A DNA stretch of 64,000 nucleotides from Pseudomonas mohnii (GTDB taxonomy: Bacteria; Pseudomonadota; Gammaproteobacteria; Pseudomonadales; Pseudomonadaceae). Below the pieces are notes generated by a model. It saw only the letters and a list, made by a program, of their open reading frames with translations, had not been told where the DNA came from and did no database searches. Below are positions 46,501-56,900 of this stretch, piece by piece (position 1 is the first letter of the stretch; the number at the start of each line of letters is the position of its first letter). The position numbers and the translations under genes were made by a program. The stretch is taken from assembly GCF_900105115.1 (NCBI RefSeq), contig NZ_FNRV01000001.1, forward strand, positions 5,006,501 to 5,070,500, in the 5' to 3' direction.

Positions 46501-46805
46501 GGATACCGTTCAAGGAAGGGCAGGGCCTGCGCCTCAGCGGCCCGTTCAACACACTGAGCAATGTCTTGAGCTCCCAACCCGCCACGGTTTCCCTGCGTGT
46601 GCGCTATCGCACGCCACTGACCGCCATGCTCGGCGCCCAACACTTCATCGGCGGCGAGCGAGGGCTGGCTTTTACCCTGAATCACTCAACGGGCGTGACA
46701 GCCCTATGGGCGGACTCGACGCCTGAACTGGATCGGGTACCGAACTATCCGCTCGGCGAGGGCCACCCCGGTGCGATTTACCTGCAACCCAAGGGCAAAC
46801 GATGA
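43518..46805 (+). CDS. VasX/BTH_I2691-family type VI secretion effector, membrane-active
   Basis: 1095 residues. The N-terminus (CPASQAELFVVPVRYALAE, then AVRRLRAGFVYLWQ) matches the VasX N-terminal region seen in type VI effectors. A long helical middle follows. From about residue 680 to 862 there are several hydrophobic segments (LTLFGGVIGGFSFVAAG; the long LNWLILILGVLYLITSIM stretch), consistent with pore formation in the target inner membrane. The last 230 residues are beta-rich. Codon use shifts near residue 675 and becomes AT-rich around 45800-45880, suggesting a transferred C-terminal module. ATGA overlap with the immunity gene. Confidence 0.83.
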   Translation: MSAEKLARLDRAAQAERAAKAQPHVDINNTLMPCPASQAELFVVPVRYALAEEKAENPCCAPGVSTQGRPMAVRRLRAGFVYLWQDQGPLKRYGVSRSGQFKEQALEEDETLLLDAPLSGLALEKIHDAWMLYSEFPLNPEYCEALSDSSAKRHEHMRHIALRTVANELQAKHCPPLEQAAEVMAELLPDTFARALKADLKRGVEDTDALGEAVLKDPTPGNMKAYTDAMHRARERKRILAEHPDASDQPPGEWSAEPWEGQGTQDWLDGAKAQTEGLFAVFACLDDDLGVLRDINHEQEWLEANHEKWLGENNLRLSIGGFVRSLISEDGAELAGSISYRYKAHEINLTPAQGQVMLDTQHRLDEELKAETRARRYGGQPTQAQAAERDARIGAIVAPVRAFIPEDLYTEAEFVVREYRAEKHANLNNHLFSAKVGKYIDLEAMNTWFTQTAAAHYQHLEQRHTALFADRGLYLKRSHSGTWFVDYDDLETRRWLTELATGCLTAQCIRAQGAEQYADYIRAPDGGALKQLFNAWTPSIDAAVNSSSRLSELTAALASDNLSATHQALAPLSEPTLRDIANMARDVGSQWSVLVNRLAAALLLLKGDSGLGRSWMGIFVAARLGNDTRLQIVTEAGRPVAKLLGQQAEALGQWARATGKAIGAGQVGRIIQSPVVANSGGVVPLAALLLNVVNANNYLSQAGVLEGMDSRRVNDTISATLYAGAALVAVVDNQVRKGLRVREMSLRLPDGRVGSAPTLTLFGGVIGGFSFVAAGAEFKSLQIQIENAQNRVDPWLEMRQTVVGGQIATFGTQALLGFGYTARALAGSITVDVAILRYTLYMGPLNWLILILGVLYLITSIMQKTPLQNFLNHCCWSKARAKDLQPIPPKAQQDELDRLYFILYAPRVSMESNLKSNHGNGPSRLEYFSSINHLTLDLPGAEPDSAYLELSMVGDPVDSLNYREQIKTGRRDHFKPLRPWRDLTPHWLASSACQWIPFKEGQGLRLSGPFNTLSNVLSSQPATVSLRVRYRTPLTAMLGAQHFIGGERGLAFTLNHSTGVTALWADSTPELDRVPNYPLGEGHPGAIYLQPKGKR

Positions 46806-47770
46806 GTACGCCACCGGCAGGCACCACGAAAAAACGGCTGCTTTCGCGCAATGACTACCTGGCGCCGTTGCCTATACCCACCGGAGAAAAACCGCAGGAC
46901 GTACTCAACATCATCTGGCGCAAGAACGAGGTGTTTTTGGATGTTGGCAATTACAGCATCGGCTCGGCGGTGATGGTGTTGTGGCCGGGGGTGATGTTGT
47001 TTTTATCTCTGGCTTATGGATTCAGAAATATTTCACCTGAACTGAGTACCTTTACTCTTATCGGCGGAGGGGTGATCACTGGTATCCCAGCCATTTTTAT
47101 AATCCAAGGCCTCTTCCGCGAAGTCCCTCTCCCCGTGCGCTTCAACCGCCAACGCCGAGAAGTCTGTGTCCCGCGCGACGATGGCGAGTACTGGATCGTC
47201 CCGTGGGAAACCGTGACCGCCGCCGCCACCCAGCAGTCGTCGGTCAGTCAGGCCGGTCGCGCCACCATGGGTTTGTTGATCATTGGTTTCGAAAACCCGG
47301 ACCCGCAGGCTCGGGAAGACAACAAGCACTATTCATTGGGCTTCAACTGCGGCGGCGGGACCACGGCGATGGCGTTGTGGGAGTGCATGCGCAGCTATAT
47401 GGAGATAGGGCCGCAGGCTCTGCCAGTCACAAATGACTTTGAAGGCGGGCGAGAAAAGCTGCGGGGTAGAAACGTCGTTTGGGGTATTAGCTGTGAATAT
47501 CTGGATGGCATCAGGCGATACCTGGTCGCGCAGGAAGTGGGCAAGGCGCTATGGCTGGTCATCGGGGCCATATTTCTAGGCGGTCCGCTGGCGATGATGT
47601 TGCAGGAGTGGAAATTATCGCCACCCCCCGATTTGCCCTATCCCGACATCATCGAATGGTCAAAACCCTTGCCTCCCGAGCAGTGGGCCAAACGCTCCCC
47701 GGAACTGGAGGCCGCCATCGCCGAGCGTGAGGCGGAACTGGCCGCGCAGGCGGAGCGGGAGTTGGCGTGA
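46802..47770 (+). CDS. DUF6708-type membrane immunity protein (copy 1)
   Basis: 322 residues, starting at the ATG overlapping the effector stop. Three membrane segments: about 54-73, 82-103 and 247-266. Between them is a conserved soluble block (FREVPLPVRFNRQRREVC to MRSYMEIGPQA). Placement directly after a membrane-active effector, and inner-membrane location, point to an immunity role like that of TsiV2 for VasX. Immunity is inferred; the DUF6708 assignment is from memory of the family pattern. Confidence 0.75.
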   Translation: MSTPPAGTTKKRLLSRNDYLAPLPIPTGEKPQDVLNIIWRKNEVFLDVGNYSIGSAVMVLWPGVMLFLSLAYGFRNISPELSTFTLIGGGVITGIPAIFIIQGLFREVPLPVRFNRQRREVCVPRDDGEYWIVPWETVTAAATQQSSVSQAGRATMGLLIIGFENPDPQAREDNKHYSLGFNCGGGTTAMALWECMRSYMEIGPQALPVTNDFEGGREKLRGRNVVWGISCEYLDGIRRYLVAQEVGKALWLVIGAIFLGGPLAMMLQEWKLSPPPDLPYPDIIEWSKPLPPEQWAKRSPELEAAIAEREAELAAQAERELA

Positions 47771-47786
47771 CGGCGCATACCCGAGG

Positions 47787-47998
47787 CCTGCGTGTGCGCT
47801 ATCGCACGCCATTGACCGCCATGCTCGGCGCCCAACACTTCATCGGCGGCGAGCGAGGGCTGGCCTTTACCCTGAATCACTCAACGGGCGTGACGGCCCT
47901 ATGGGGGACCCGACGCCGGAGCTGGACCGGGTACTGAACTACCCGCTCGGCGAGGGCCATCCCGGTGCGATTTACCTGCAACCCAAGGACAAACGATG
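47787..47998 (+). pseudogene. Duplicated, frameshifted remnant of the effector 3' end
   Basis: This stretch aligns base by base with 46592-46804, the last about 71 codons of the effector gene, with few substitutions and a 1-nt deletion (ATGGGGGACC here, ATGGGCGGACT there). The deletion shifts the frame to a TGA at 47935-47937. A GTG at 47767, overlapping the stop of immunity copy 1 (GTGA), would open this frame for 56 codons, but there is no evidence of translation. The remnant marks the left end of the duplicated unit. Confidence 0.88.
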
Positions 47999-48937
47999 AG
48001 CACGCCCCCGGCAGGCACCACGAAAAAACGGCTGCTTTCGCGCAATGACTACTTGGCGCCGCTTCCCCTACCTACCGGGGAAAAACCGCAGGACGTGCTT
48101 AATACCATTTGGCGCAAGAACGGGGTGTTTCTCGATGTTGGCAGCTACGCCGTTGGTTCTGCTGTGATGGTGTTGTGGCTGGGGGTGGTGGTGTTTTTAG
48201 CCATGTCTTTCTTCACGCGAAATCTTGACTCTGATTTCAGCCAGGATGTTTTGATCCTGGGGGCGATCATTTTGGGCATTCCGATACTGATCTTGATCCA
48301 CGGCCTTTTCCGCGAAGTCCCGCTCCCCGTGCGCTTCAACCGCCAACGCCGAGAAGTCTGCATCCCACGTGACGATGGCGAATACTGGATCGTCCCGTGG
48401 GAAACCGTGACCGCCGCCGCCACCCAGCAGTCGTCGGTCAGTCAGGCCGGTCGAGCCACCATGGGTTTGTTGATCATTGGCTTCGAAAACCCGGACCCGC
48501 AGGCCGGGGAAGACAACAAGCATTTTTCACTGGGTTTCAACTGCGGCGGCGGCACCACGGCGATGGCGTTGTGGGAGTGCATGCGCAGCTACATGGAGAT
48601 TGGTCCGCAAGCCGCACCGGAGGCAGCAGCACTTAACTCTGGCGCCAACCTGCGCTACTACATCGATTACCTGAACGATAAAGCCAAACAGCGCGGCTGG
48701 TTTTTAACACTGCTGTGGGAAGGAGTATTCGGCGTATTTATCTTCAATGCTCCACTCGCCACCTACCTGCAAAGGAAAAAGCTGTACCCGCCGCCAGACC
48801 TGCTTTATCCCGACATCATCGAATGGTCAAAACCCTTGCCTCCCGAGCAATGGGCCAAACGCTCCCCGGAACTGGCAGCCGCCATCGCCGAACGCGAGGC
48901 GGAACTGGCCGCGCAGGCGGAGCGGGAGTTGGCGTGA
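47996..48937 (+). CDS. DUF6708-type membrane immunity protein (copy 2, mosaic paralogue)
   Basis: 313 residues. Residues 1-60, about 103-205 and the last 50 are almost identical to copy 1. Residues about 62-102 (TM1, loop, TM2) and about 206-265 (loop and TM3) are unrelated or strongly diverged. The gene follows a truncated effector tail, so it has no intact partner here. It may protect against effector variants from other strains (inference). Confidence 0.78.
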   Translation: MSTPPAGTTKKRLLSRNDYLAPLPLPTGEKPQDVLNTIWRKNGVFLDVGSYAVGSAVMVLWLGVVVFLAMSFFTRNLDSDFSQDVLILGAIILGIPILILIHGLFREVPLPVRFNRQRREVCIPRDDGEYWIVPWETVTAAATQQSSVSQAGRATMGLLIIGFENPDPQAGEDNKHFSLGFNCGGGTTAMALWECMRSYMEIGPQAAPEAAALNSGANLRYYIDYLNDKAKQRGWFLTLLWEGVFGVFIFNAPLATYLQRKKLYPPPDLLYPDIIEWSKPLPPEQWAKRSPELAAAIAEREAELAAQAERELA

Positions 48938-48990
48938 CGGCGAATATCCAGGGTCGCGGTGACCCGATCAAAAACAGCCCATCCCGTCAC

Positions 48991-49020
48991 TGGCGGGCAA
49001 TCCGCTGGCTTGCCAGCGAA
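48991..49020. repeat. Partial REP element
   Basis: CGCTGGCTTGCCAGCG at 49003-49018, the core of a REP, between convergent genes at the end of the type VI cassette. Confidence 0.6.
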
Positions 49021-49044
49021 GACGTCCTTGAAAACGCCAGCGAT

Positions 49045-49953
49045 TTATCGGGCGGTCACCTGGGCTGCCTTCACCACCGTCGGTTTCAACACCAACCACA
49101 ACGCCGCCGCAATCAACACCCCGCCATAGATGTGCGCCATCGACAGCGGTTCATCGAGAAACAGCGCACCCCACAACACGCCGAACAGCGGGATCAGGAA
49201 GGTCGTGGTCATCGATTTCACCGGGCCAATCGAGCTCAGCAGGCGGAAGTAAATGATGTAGGCAAGCGCCGTGCAGCCCAGCCCCAACCCCAGCAAGGAC
49301 AGCCAGACACTCCAGCCGCCCCAGCTCGCCGGCGGCTGGCTGATCACGCTGTAGCCGAACAGGGGCAGCAGGAACAACGTCGCGCCGAGCATGCTGCCCA
49401 GTGCCGACAAACGGCTGTCGAGACCACCGGCGTGATCGAGCCAGCGGCGGGCCAGAAACCCCGCAAAGCCGTAGCAAGTGGTAGCGAGCAGGCAGGCGAG
49501 GGCGCCCATCAGCAATTGCAGGTCGAACGCCACCGGGCCGGCGCGGGTCAGCACGCCCACGCCGAGCAGTCCGAGAAAAACCCCGCCGAGTTTGGCAGCG
49601 GTGAGTTTTTCACTGAAGAACAGGCCGCCGATCAACACGCCCATCAACGGTGTGGTGGCATTGAAAATCGACGAATAGCCGGCCGGTAGCACCTGTGCCG
49701 CCACCGAATAGAGCGTCGCCGGAATCCCGGAGTTGATCACGCCGAGCAGCATCACGGTCTTGAGCTTGCCTTTGAAGTCCCAGCTGATGCGCATCAGGCC
49801 GAGAATCACCAGCAGTCCGGCGGCGGCTATCGATACGCGGAAAAAAGCGGTAGGAAGGCTGCCAATCACCGGGGCAATGATGCGCATGAACAGAAAGCTC
49901 GCACCCCAGATGGCCGCCAGCGACAGTAAACGAACGATATCGGCAGGGCTCAC
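49045..49953 (-). CDS. EamA/DMT-superfamily membrane transporter
   Basis: 302 residues and ten helices in two EamA repeats (first: LLSLAAIWGASFLFMRII; second half: ALGSMLGATLFLLPLFG). Third member of the superfamily in the window, not a close duplicate of the others. Substrate unknown. It closes the right side of the type VI cassette. Confidence 0.87.
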   Translation of the reverse strand: MSPADIVRLLSLAAIWGASFLFMRIIAPVIGSLPTAFFRVSIAAAGLLVILGLMRISWDFKGKLKTVMLLGVINSGIPATLYSVAAQVLPAGYSSIFNATTPLMGVLIGGLFFSEKLTAAKLGGVFLGLLGVGVLTRAGPVAFDLQLLMGALACLLATTCYGFAGFLARRWLDHAGGLDSRLSALGSMLGATLFLLPLFGYSVISQPPASWGGWSVWLSLLGLGLGCTALAYIIYFRLLSSIGPVKSMTTTFLIPLFGVLWGALFLDEPLSMAHIYGGVLIAAALWLVLKPTVVKAAQVTAR

Positions 49954-50023
49954 GGCACACTCCTTCTTGATCGGGACGAGAGTGTTGCCGAGCGCCTTGC
50001 CGGTGGCAACCGAAAAACCGGCA

Positions 50024-51649
50024 TCAAATTACAAAGCGTGTCACCAGGCCGTTAAGGTCGACGGCCAGTCGCGACAATTCATGACTGGCGGCCGAGGTCT
50101 GGGTGGCGCCAGCGGCGGTCTGGGTCGAAAGATCGCGGATGTTCACCAGGTTATGATCGACTTCCCGGGCCACCAGCGCCTGCTGTTCGGCCGCGCTGGC
50201 AATCACCAGGTTGCGCTCGTTGATCTGCGAAATCGACGCAGTGATTTTCTCCAGCGCATTGCCGGCGCTGTTGGCCCGACGCAAGGTCTGGTTCGCATGC
50301 TCGGCGCTGCTTTGCAAAGCACTGACCGTGGTCCCGGTGCCTTGCTGGATGTTGGTGATCATCAGCTCGATTTCTTCGGTGGAGTTCTGCGTGCGTTGCG
50401 CCAGCGAACGCACCTCGTCGGCCACCACGGCGAACCCGCGTCCGGCTTCACCGGCCCGCGCCGCTTCGATGGCGGCGTTGAGTGCCAGCAGGTTGGTCTG
50501 CCCGGCGATGCCGCGGATCACTTCCAGTACCTTGCTGATGTCCTGCGCCTGATCGGCCAGGCCCTGGGCCTGTTCCGATGCGCTGATCACTTCGCTGACA
50601 AGGCCCTGAATCGAGGTGATGGTTTCGCTGACCTGAACGTGCCCGTGCTTGCTGTCCTCGTTCGACGCTTGCGAAGCTTCAGCGCTGGACACGGCATTGG
50701 CGGCGACTTCATCCACCGCCGTGCTCATCTGGGTGACGGCGGTGGCAGCCATTTCGATCTGGTCATTCTGTTGTTGCAGGCTGCGGGTACTTTGCTCCAT
50801 CACCGAACTCATTTCCTCGGCCGCAGAAGCCAGTTGCTGGGCCGATTCGCTGATGCCGTGGATGGTCGAGCGCAGGTTGCCCTGCATGTCGGCCAGGGCA
50901 TCGAGCAACTGCGTAGCTTCGTCCTTGCCATCGCTGACAATCTTGCCGCTGAGGTCGCCCGAGGCAATTCGGCGCGCGACGTTCAATGCCTGATTGATCG
51001 GCGTGGTGATGCTGCGGGTCAATGCCCAGGCCAGCAGCAGGGTGGCAATCAATGCGATGACGATGATCGTGCTGACGATCCATTGTGCGCGCTGGTACAA
51101 CGACGTGGCGGCATTGGCGGCGGCATCGGCTCCCTGCTGATTGAGACTGATCATCGACTCCAGGGTTTTATCCAAAAGGCTGCCCAGCACGTTCATTTCA
51201 ACGTTGAGGTGATCGTAAGTCCGGCTGTCATGGCCGGCGTCGATGTGGACAATAATCTGGTCGACGAGTGACAGGTACTTGGCGACGGCCGCCTTCAGAC
51301 TGTCGAGCATGCCTCGTTCCTGATCGCTGGACAGCAGGGCCGCATAATCGTCGAGGCGCTGGAGCAACTCCTGGCGTTGAGCGCTGATGATGCCCTTGCT
51401 CGTTTCCTGGACCTCGCGGCGGCTGCTGGTCCTCATCCGCAACGACTCCAGGCGGATGGTCGCAATGTTGGCCGCGCTGTCGTGGATGCTCTCGCTGCTC
51501 GGCATCCACACTTCTTCCAGAACCCTCGTGCTTTCACGAAGGGTCGCCATCTGACCGACTCCGAACAGTCCGACCAGCACCAGAAGGCTGGCCAGAACGG
51601 CGAAACTCAAACTTGCACGCAAACCAATGCGAAGATTCCTTAACGGCAT
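50024..51649 (-). CDS. Methyl-accepting chemotaxis protein with 4-helix-bundle sensor
   Basis: 541 residues; AAGGA lies eight bases before ATG. TM1 about 12-32, a periplasmic helical sensor about 35-188 (4HB_MCP type), TM2 about 190-212, HAMP to about 265, and a signalling domain whose hairpin tip [35 protein letters not shown] is the CheA/CheW contact (given in part: [18 protein letters not shown]). No C-terminal CheR/CheB pentapeptide. Ligand unknown; the sensor class often detects small organic acids. Confidence 0.93.
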   Translation of the reverse strand: MPLRNLRIGLRASLSFAVLASLLVLVGLFGVGQMATLRESTRVLEEVWMPSSESIHDSAANIATIRLESLRMRTSSRREVQETSKGIISAQRQELLQRLDDYAALLSSDQERGMLDSLKAAVAKYLSLVDQIIVHIDAGHDSRTYDHLNVEMNVLGSLLDKTLESMISLNQQGADAAANAATSLYQRAQWIVSTIIVIALIATLLLAWALTRSITTPINQALNVARRIASGDLSGKIVSDGKDEATQLLDALADMQGNLRSTIHGISESAQQLASAAEEMSSVMEQSTRSLQQQNDQIEMAATAVTQMSTAVDEVAANAVSSAEASQASNEDSKHGHVQVSETITSIQGLVSEVISASEQAQGLADQAQDISKVLEVIRGIAGQTNLLALNAAIEAARAGEAGRGFAVVADEVRSLAQRTQNSTEEIELMITNIQQGTGTTVSALQSSAEHANQTLRRANSAGNALEKITASISQINERNLVIASAAEQQALVAREVDHNLVNIRDLSTQTAAGATQTSAASHELSRLAVDLNGLVTRFVI

Positions 51650-52062
51650 GAAATTATTCCTTTGGTGTATTAGGAGAGGTAGTCCTCGTTGACCGAAGAT
51701 CTTGTTTTTAGGCGGGTGAAGGTGGCGTATATATCAAAGTGCCACTATTTTGGTAAGGCCGACCTTCGTGCCGTTTCAGGGCGAGCGCAGAGAGGAGGGC
51801 GATGAAGAGCAGAGGTTAGCGTGGATGAGCTGATGGCTTGATTGGACCGACAAGCCGCTCGGTGCGAGGGTTGCGGATGAGTCGATTCATCAGGCCATTG
51901 AGGCGTGCGGCGATTTTTTCCTGACTAAACGGTCGAGTTAAAAAAACAAAAAAAACATCGCTGACCCAACCAATTGTCCAGGTGGCGGCCGAAATTACGC
52001 TTCTCCTGTACCCGCTTCAGTGGCTAAGCTCTGGCTTCCCGAATTCCCGCAGAGGTCTCACC
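51650..52062. other. Intergenic region between the chemoreceptor and aceK
   Basis: 413 bp between divergent genes. A-rich run at 51938-51955 and an AT-rich segment at 51728-51740 (TATATATC) may belong to promoters, but I cannot define -10/-35 pairs. No ORF with a ribosome site and no repeat seen. Confidence 0.5.
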
Positions 52063-53781
52063 ATGCCGCAGCAATGGCCAGCCGCCGACATCGCCCGAAT
52101 GATCCTCGATGGCTTTGACGATTACCGCGAGCATTTTCGCCAGATCACCGATGGCGCCCGGGCCCGTTTCGAGCAGGCTCAGTGGCAGGAGACGCAGTCG
52201 GCCTCGGCGGCGCGGATCAATCTGTACGAAGACAAAGTCAGCGAAACCGTAGAGCGCCTGCGCACGGCGTTTGATACCGACACGCTGGACGTGAGCTCCT
52301 GGCCGCTGGTGAAAAGCGCCTACATCAGCCTGATCGACCTGCGGTTCGACGATGAGCTGTCCGAGACCTGGTACAACTCGATTTTCTGCGGGCTGTTCAG
52401 CCATGACCTGATCAGCGACGGCTGCATGTTCATCCACACCACCCGGCCGAGCCTGCGCCGGGCCCGCGCCGCGCAAACCCGTACCTATAAACCCCATGGC
52501 CAGTTGTCGGGCATGCTGGCAAGCATCTTTGCCGACTATCGCTTCAGCGAGGAATACGCCGATTTGCCTGGCGACCTGCGCCGCCTTGAGGCGCAACTGC
52601 GCGAGAACCTGCCGGACTGGGTATGCAAGGACCCGGAACTGAGCGTCGAACTGTTTTCCTCGGTGCTGTACCGCAACAAAGGCGCGTACCTGGTGGGACG
52701 CATCTACACCGCCGATGAACAATGGCCGCTGGCGATTCCGCTGCTGCATCGCGAGGGCCATGGTATCCAGATCGATGCGCTGATCACCGACGAGGCGGAC
52801 GTGTCGATCATCTTCTCGTTCACCCGTTCGTACTTCATGGTCGATGTACCGGTGCCGGCGGAGTTCATCGGCTTCCTCAAGCGCATCTTGCCGGGCAAGC
52901 ACATTGCCGAGCTGTACACCTCGATCGGTTTCTACAAGCACGGCAAGTCCGAGTTCTATCGGGCGCTGATCAACCACCTGGCCAACACAGACGACCAGTT
53001 CATCATGGCCCCGGGCGTGCGCGGCATGGTCATGAGCGTGTTCACCCTGCCGGGCTTCAACACGGTGTTCAAGATCATCAAGGACCGTTTCTCACCGTCG
53101 AAAAACGTCGACCGTGCCACGGTGATCGAGAAGTACCGGCTGGTGAAAAGCGTCGACCGCGTTGGGCGCATGGCCGATACCCAGGAGTTCGCCGACTTCC
53201 GTTTCCCCCTGAGCAAGTTCGAGCCGGCGTGCCTGGAAGAACTGCTGGAGGTCGCGCCGTCCACGGTGTCGGTGGAAGGTGACACGGTGCTGATCCGCCA
53301 CTGCTGGACCGAACGGCGCATGACGCCGCTGAATCTGTATCTGGAAAACGCTAACGAGGCGCAAGTACGCGAGGCCCTGGACGATTACGGTCTGGCGATC
53401 AAGCAACTGGCGGCGGCCAACATCTTTCCCGGCGACATGCTGCTCAAAAACTTCGGTGTCACCCGTCACGGTCGCGTGGTGTTTTACGACTACGACGAGA
53501 TCTGTTTCCTCACCGAGGCCAACTTCCGCCATATTCCGGCGCCGCGCACGCCCGAGGACGAAATGGCTTCCGAGCCGTGGTATTCGATCGGGCCGCTGGA
53601 CGTGTTCCCTGAAGAGTTTCCGCCGTTTTTGTTTGCCGATTCGGGGCAGCGCAAGCTGTTCAATCAACTGCACGGCGAGTTGTACAACGCCGATTACTGG
53701 AAGAGCCTGCAAGAGGCGATTCGCGCCGGCAAAGTGATCGATGTGTTTCCGTATCGGCGCAAAGGCCTGGATAACGAATGA
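52063..53781 (+). CDS. aceK: Isocitrate dehydrogenase kinase/phosphatase
   Basis: 572 residues from ATG 52063 (AGAGG seven bases upstream). An N-terminal regulatory half is followed by a kinase-like half: [15 protein letters not shown] and the metal-binding [11 protein letters not shown], both AceK hallmarks; [11 protein letters not shown] lies in the regulatory domain. It reversibly inactivates isocitrate dehydrogenase by phosphorylation, sending carbon into the glyoxylate bypass during growth on acetate or fatty acids. Confidence 0.95.
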   Translation: MPQQWPAADIARMILDGFDDYREHFRQITDGARARFEQAQWQETQSASAARINLYEDKVSETVERLRTAFDTDTLDVSSWPLVKSAYISLIDLRFDDELSETWYNSIFCGLFSHDLISDGCMFIHTTRPSLRRARAAQTRTYKPHGQLSGMLASIFADYRFSEEYADLPGDLRRLEAQLRENLPDWVCKDPELSVELFSSVLYRNKGAYLVGRIYTADEQWPLAIPLLHREGHGIQIDALITDEADVSIIFSFTRSYFMVDVPVPAEFIGFLKRILPGKHIAELYTSIGFYKHGKSEFYRALINHLANTDDQFIMAPGVRGMVMSVFTLPGFNTVFKIIKDRFSPSKNVDRATVIEKYRLVKSVDRVGRMADTQEFADFRFPLSKFEPACLEELLEVAPSTVSVEGDTVLIRHCWTERRMTPLNLYLENANEAQVREALDDYGLAIKQLAAANIFPGDMLLKNFGVTRHGRVVFYDYDEICFLTEANFRHIPAPRTPEDEMASEPWYSIGPLDVFPEEFPPFLFADSGQRKLFNQLHGELYNADYWKSLQEAIRAGKVIDVFPYRRKGLDNE

Positions 53782-53813
53782 CTGATCTGTAAGCGCGTTG
53801 TCGGGCCCAACGC

Positions 53814-53903
53814 TATCGCGAGCAAGCTCGCACATTTGATCGTGGTGCCGCCATTTGTGTGCTCGCTGCGATCTACAGTGGGAGCGAGCTTGCTCGCGAT
53901 CGG
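53814..53903. repeat. Inverted REP pair
   Basis: REP half at 53814-53831 (TCGCGAGCAAGCTCGC) and an inverted full unit at 53875-53903 (CAGTGGGAGCGAGCTTGCTC) between aceK and hrpA. Confidence 0.85.
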
Positions 53904-53972
53904 CCGCGCAGCGGTCGTAAAATCTGCGACAATCACCGCCCTGCGCCACTAGACGACTGAATTGCGTACCTG

Positions 53973-56900
53973 ATGACCGACGAATCGCCCTCCATCGACA
54001 AATTGCTGAAAAACCTCGATCACGCCATGCTCGCCGACCGCCACCGGCTGCGGCGGCAGTTGCTTGAGCTGCGCAAGAAACCCGACGAGGCCAAGCTGGC
54101 CCAGTGGGTGACCCGCATGCAGGCGTCCTGTGATCAGGTGCTGGCGCGCAAGGCCAGCCTGCCGGTGATTCGTTACGACGACAGCCTGCCGATCGCCGCC
54201 AAGCGTGACGAAATCAAGGAGGCATTGCTCAAGCATCAGGTGCTGATCATTGCCGGCGAAACCGGCTCGGGTAAAACCACCCAGCTGCCGAAGATCTGCC
54301 TGGAAATCGGTCGTGGCCAGCATGGCTTGATCGGCCATACCCAACCGCGCCGAATCGCAGCGCGCAGTGTGGCCAGCCGCGTCGCCGAGGAATTGGGCAC
54401 GCCACTGGGGGCGCTGGTCGGTTATCAGGTGCGGTTCGAGGATCAGAGCGATTCCAATACCCTGATCAAACTGATGACCGACGGCATCCTGCTGGCGGAA
54501 ACCCAGAACGACCGTTATCTGGAACGCTACGACACGATCATCGTCGACGAAGCCCACGAACGCAGTCTCAACATCGACTTCCTGCTCGGTTACCTGAAAA
54601 CCCTGCTGCCGCGTCGTCCCGACCTGAAAGTCATCATCACCTCGGCGACCATCGACCTGGAGCGTTTCTCCAAACACTTCGACGATGCGCCGATTGTCGA
54701 GGTGTCTGGCCGTACCTTCCCGGTGGACACCTGGTACCGCCCGCTGACCCTGGAGCAAGACGAAGAGGGCAACCGCGTCGAGGATGACTTGACCGTGGAT
54801 CAGGCGATCCTCGCCACCCTCGATGAAATCGCCGCCTTCGAACGCAGTGAACGCCGCAGTCCTGGCGACGTGCTGGTGTTTTTGCCCGGTGAGCGCGAAA
54901 TTCGCGATGCCGCCGACATGCTGCGCAAGGCCCAGCTCAAGCACACCGAGATTCTGCCGCTGTACGCACGCCTGTCACCGGCCGAGCAGCAGCGGATTTT
55001 CCAGTCGCACCCTGGCCGTCGCGTGGTCCTGGCCACCAACGTTGCGGAAACCTCGCTGACGGTGCCGGGCATTCGCTACGTGATCGACAGCGGCACCGCG
55101 CGCATCAGCCGCTACAGCTATCGCGCCAAGGTCCAGCGCCTGCCTATCGAAGCCATTTCCCAGGCCAGCGCCAACCAGCGCAAGGGCCGTTGCGGACGGG
55201 TCGAGCCGGGTATCTGCGTGCGCCTGTACAGCGAAGAAGATTTTCTCGGGCGTCCGGAATTTACCGATCCGGAGATCCTGCGGACCAACCTCGCGGCGGT
55301 TATTTTGCAGATGCTGCACCTGCGCCTCGGCGAGGTCACCGCGTTTCCGTTTATCGAACCGCCGGATGGCAAGGCCATCAGCGACGGCTACAACCTGCTG
55401 CAAGAACTCTCGGCGGTGGACCGCAACAGCCAGCTGACCCCGCTTGGACGGCAACTGGCGCGCCTGCCGGTGGACCCGCGCATGGGTCGCATGTTGCTCG
55501 AAGCGGCCAAGCTCGGCAGTTTGCAGGAAGTGCTGATCGTCGCCAGCGCCATGTCGATCCAGGACCCGCGCGAACGTCCACCGGAGCGCCAGCAAGCGGC
55601 GGATCAGGCCCACGCGCAATGGAAAGACGCCGACTCGGACTTCGCCGGGCTGGTCAATCTGTGGCGTGGTTTCGAAGAGCAGCGCCAGGCACTGACCGCC
55701 AGCCCGCTGCGTAACTGGTGTCGCAAGAATTTCCTGAATTACCTGCGTCTGCGCGAATGGCGGGATTCCCATCGTCAGTTGAGTCTGATCTGCCGCGACA
55801 TGCAGTTGAGCCTCAACAAAGAGCCGGCGGACTATCCGAAACTGCACAAGGCCGTGCTGGTCGGCCTGCTCAGCCAGATCGGCCAGAAAACCGAAGACGG
55901 TGACTACCTGGGCGCCCGTCAGCGGCGTTTCTGGATTCATCCGTCGTCGGGTATCGGCAAGAAGCGCCCGCAATGGTTGATGGCCGCCGAACTGGTGGAA
56001 ACCACCAAGCTCTATGCGCGGATGGTGGCGAAGATCGATGCCGACTGGATCGAGCCGCTGGCCGGGCACCTGATCAAGAAAAACCACTTCGAACCCCATT
56101 GGGAGAAGAAGCGCGGCCAGGTCGTGGCGTTCGAACAGATCACCCTGTTCGGGCTGATCGTGGTCGGTCGCCGGCCGGTGCATTACGGCCCGGTCGACCC
56201 GGTGGTGTCCCGTGAACTGTTTATCCGTGAAGCGCTGGTGCGCGGCGAGATTCAGTCCAAGGCCAAGTGCCTGACGGCGAACAAGCAGTTGCTGGAGCAG
56301 CTCGACGAACTGGAAGCCAAGGCCCGCCGTCGCGATATCCTCGCCGATGAAGAAACCCTGTTCGCGTTCTATGACGCGCGACTGCCGGCGGAGATTCATC
56401 AGACCGCGACCTTCGACAGCTGGTACCGCATCAACAGCCAGAAAAACCCGCAGCTGCTGATCATGCGCGAAGAGGACGTGCTGGCCCGCGAGGCCAGTGA
56501 AGTCACCGCCCAGCATTATCCGGACACCCTGCACATCGGAGATCTGGAACTGGCGCTGAGTTATCACTTCGAGCCGAACCATCCGCGCGACGGCGTGACC
56601 CTGCGTGTGCCGGCGCCGCTGTTGCCGATGCTGCCACCGGAACGCCTGGAGTGGCTGGTGCCGGGTGTGATCGAAGCCAAATGCATTGCCCTGGTGCGTA
56701 ACCTGCCCAAGGCGTTGCGCAAGAATTTCGTGCCGGTGCCGGACTTCATCAAGGCGGCCTTGCAGCGCATGACCTTCGCCGAGGGCTCTTTGCCTCAGGC
56801 GTTGGGCCGCGAGCTGCTGCGCATGACCGGTGCCCGGGTCAGTGATGAAGCCTGGGCCGAGGCGGCGCAGCAGGTCGAAAGCCATTTGCGCATGAACCTG

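Larger units (their letters stand above)
46592..48955. repeat. Tandem duplication of effector tail plus immunity gene
   Basis: Unit 1 spans about 46592-47785 and unit 2 about 47787-48955. Both contain effector tail, immunity gene and the short flank GTTGGCGTGACGGCG after the immunity stop. The units differ mainly in the two variable segments inside the immunity gene. Confidence 0.85.

Noticed and set aside
48715-49689. 324-codon plus-strand ORF crossing immunity copy 2 and the EamA gene
   Set aside because: It overlaps two convincing genes and is Arg/Gln-rich low complexity.
51728-51752. Sigma54-like promoter for the chemoreceptor (TGGCAC on the minus strand)
   Set aside because: The -12 part reads TATAT instead of TTGC, so the match is only half.
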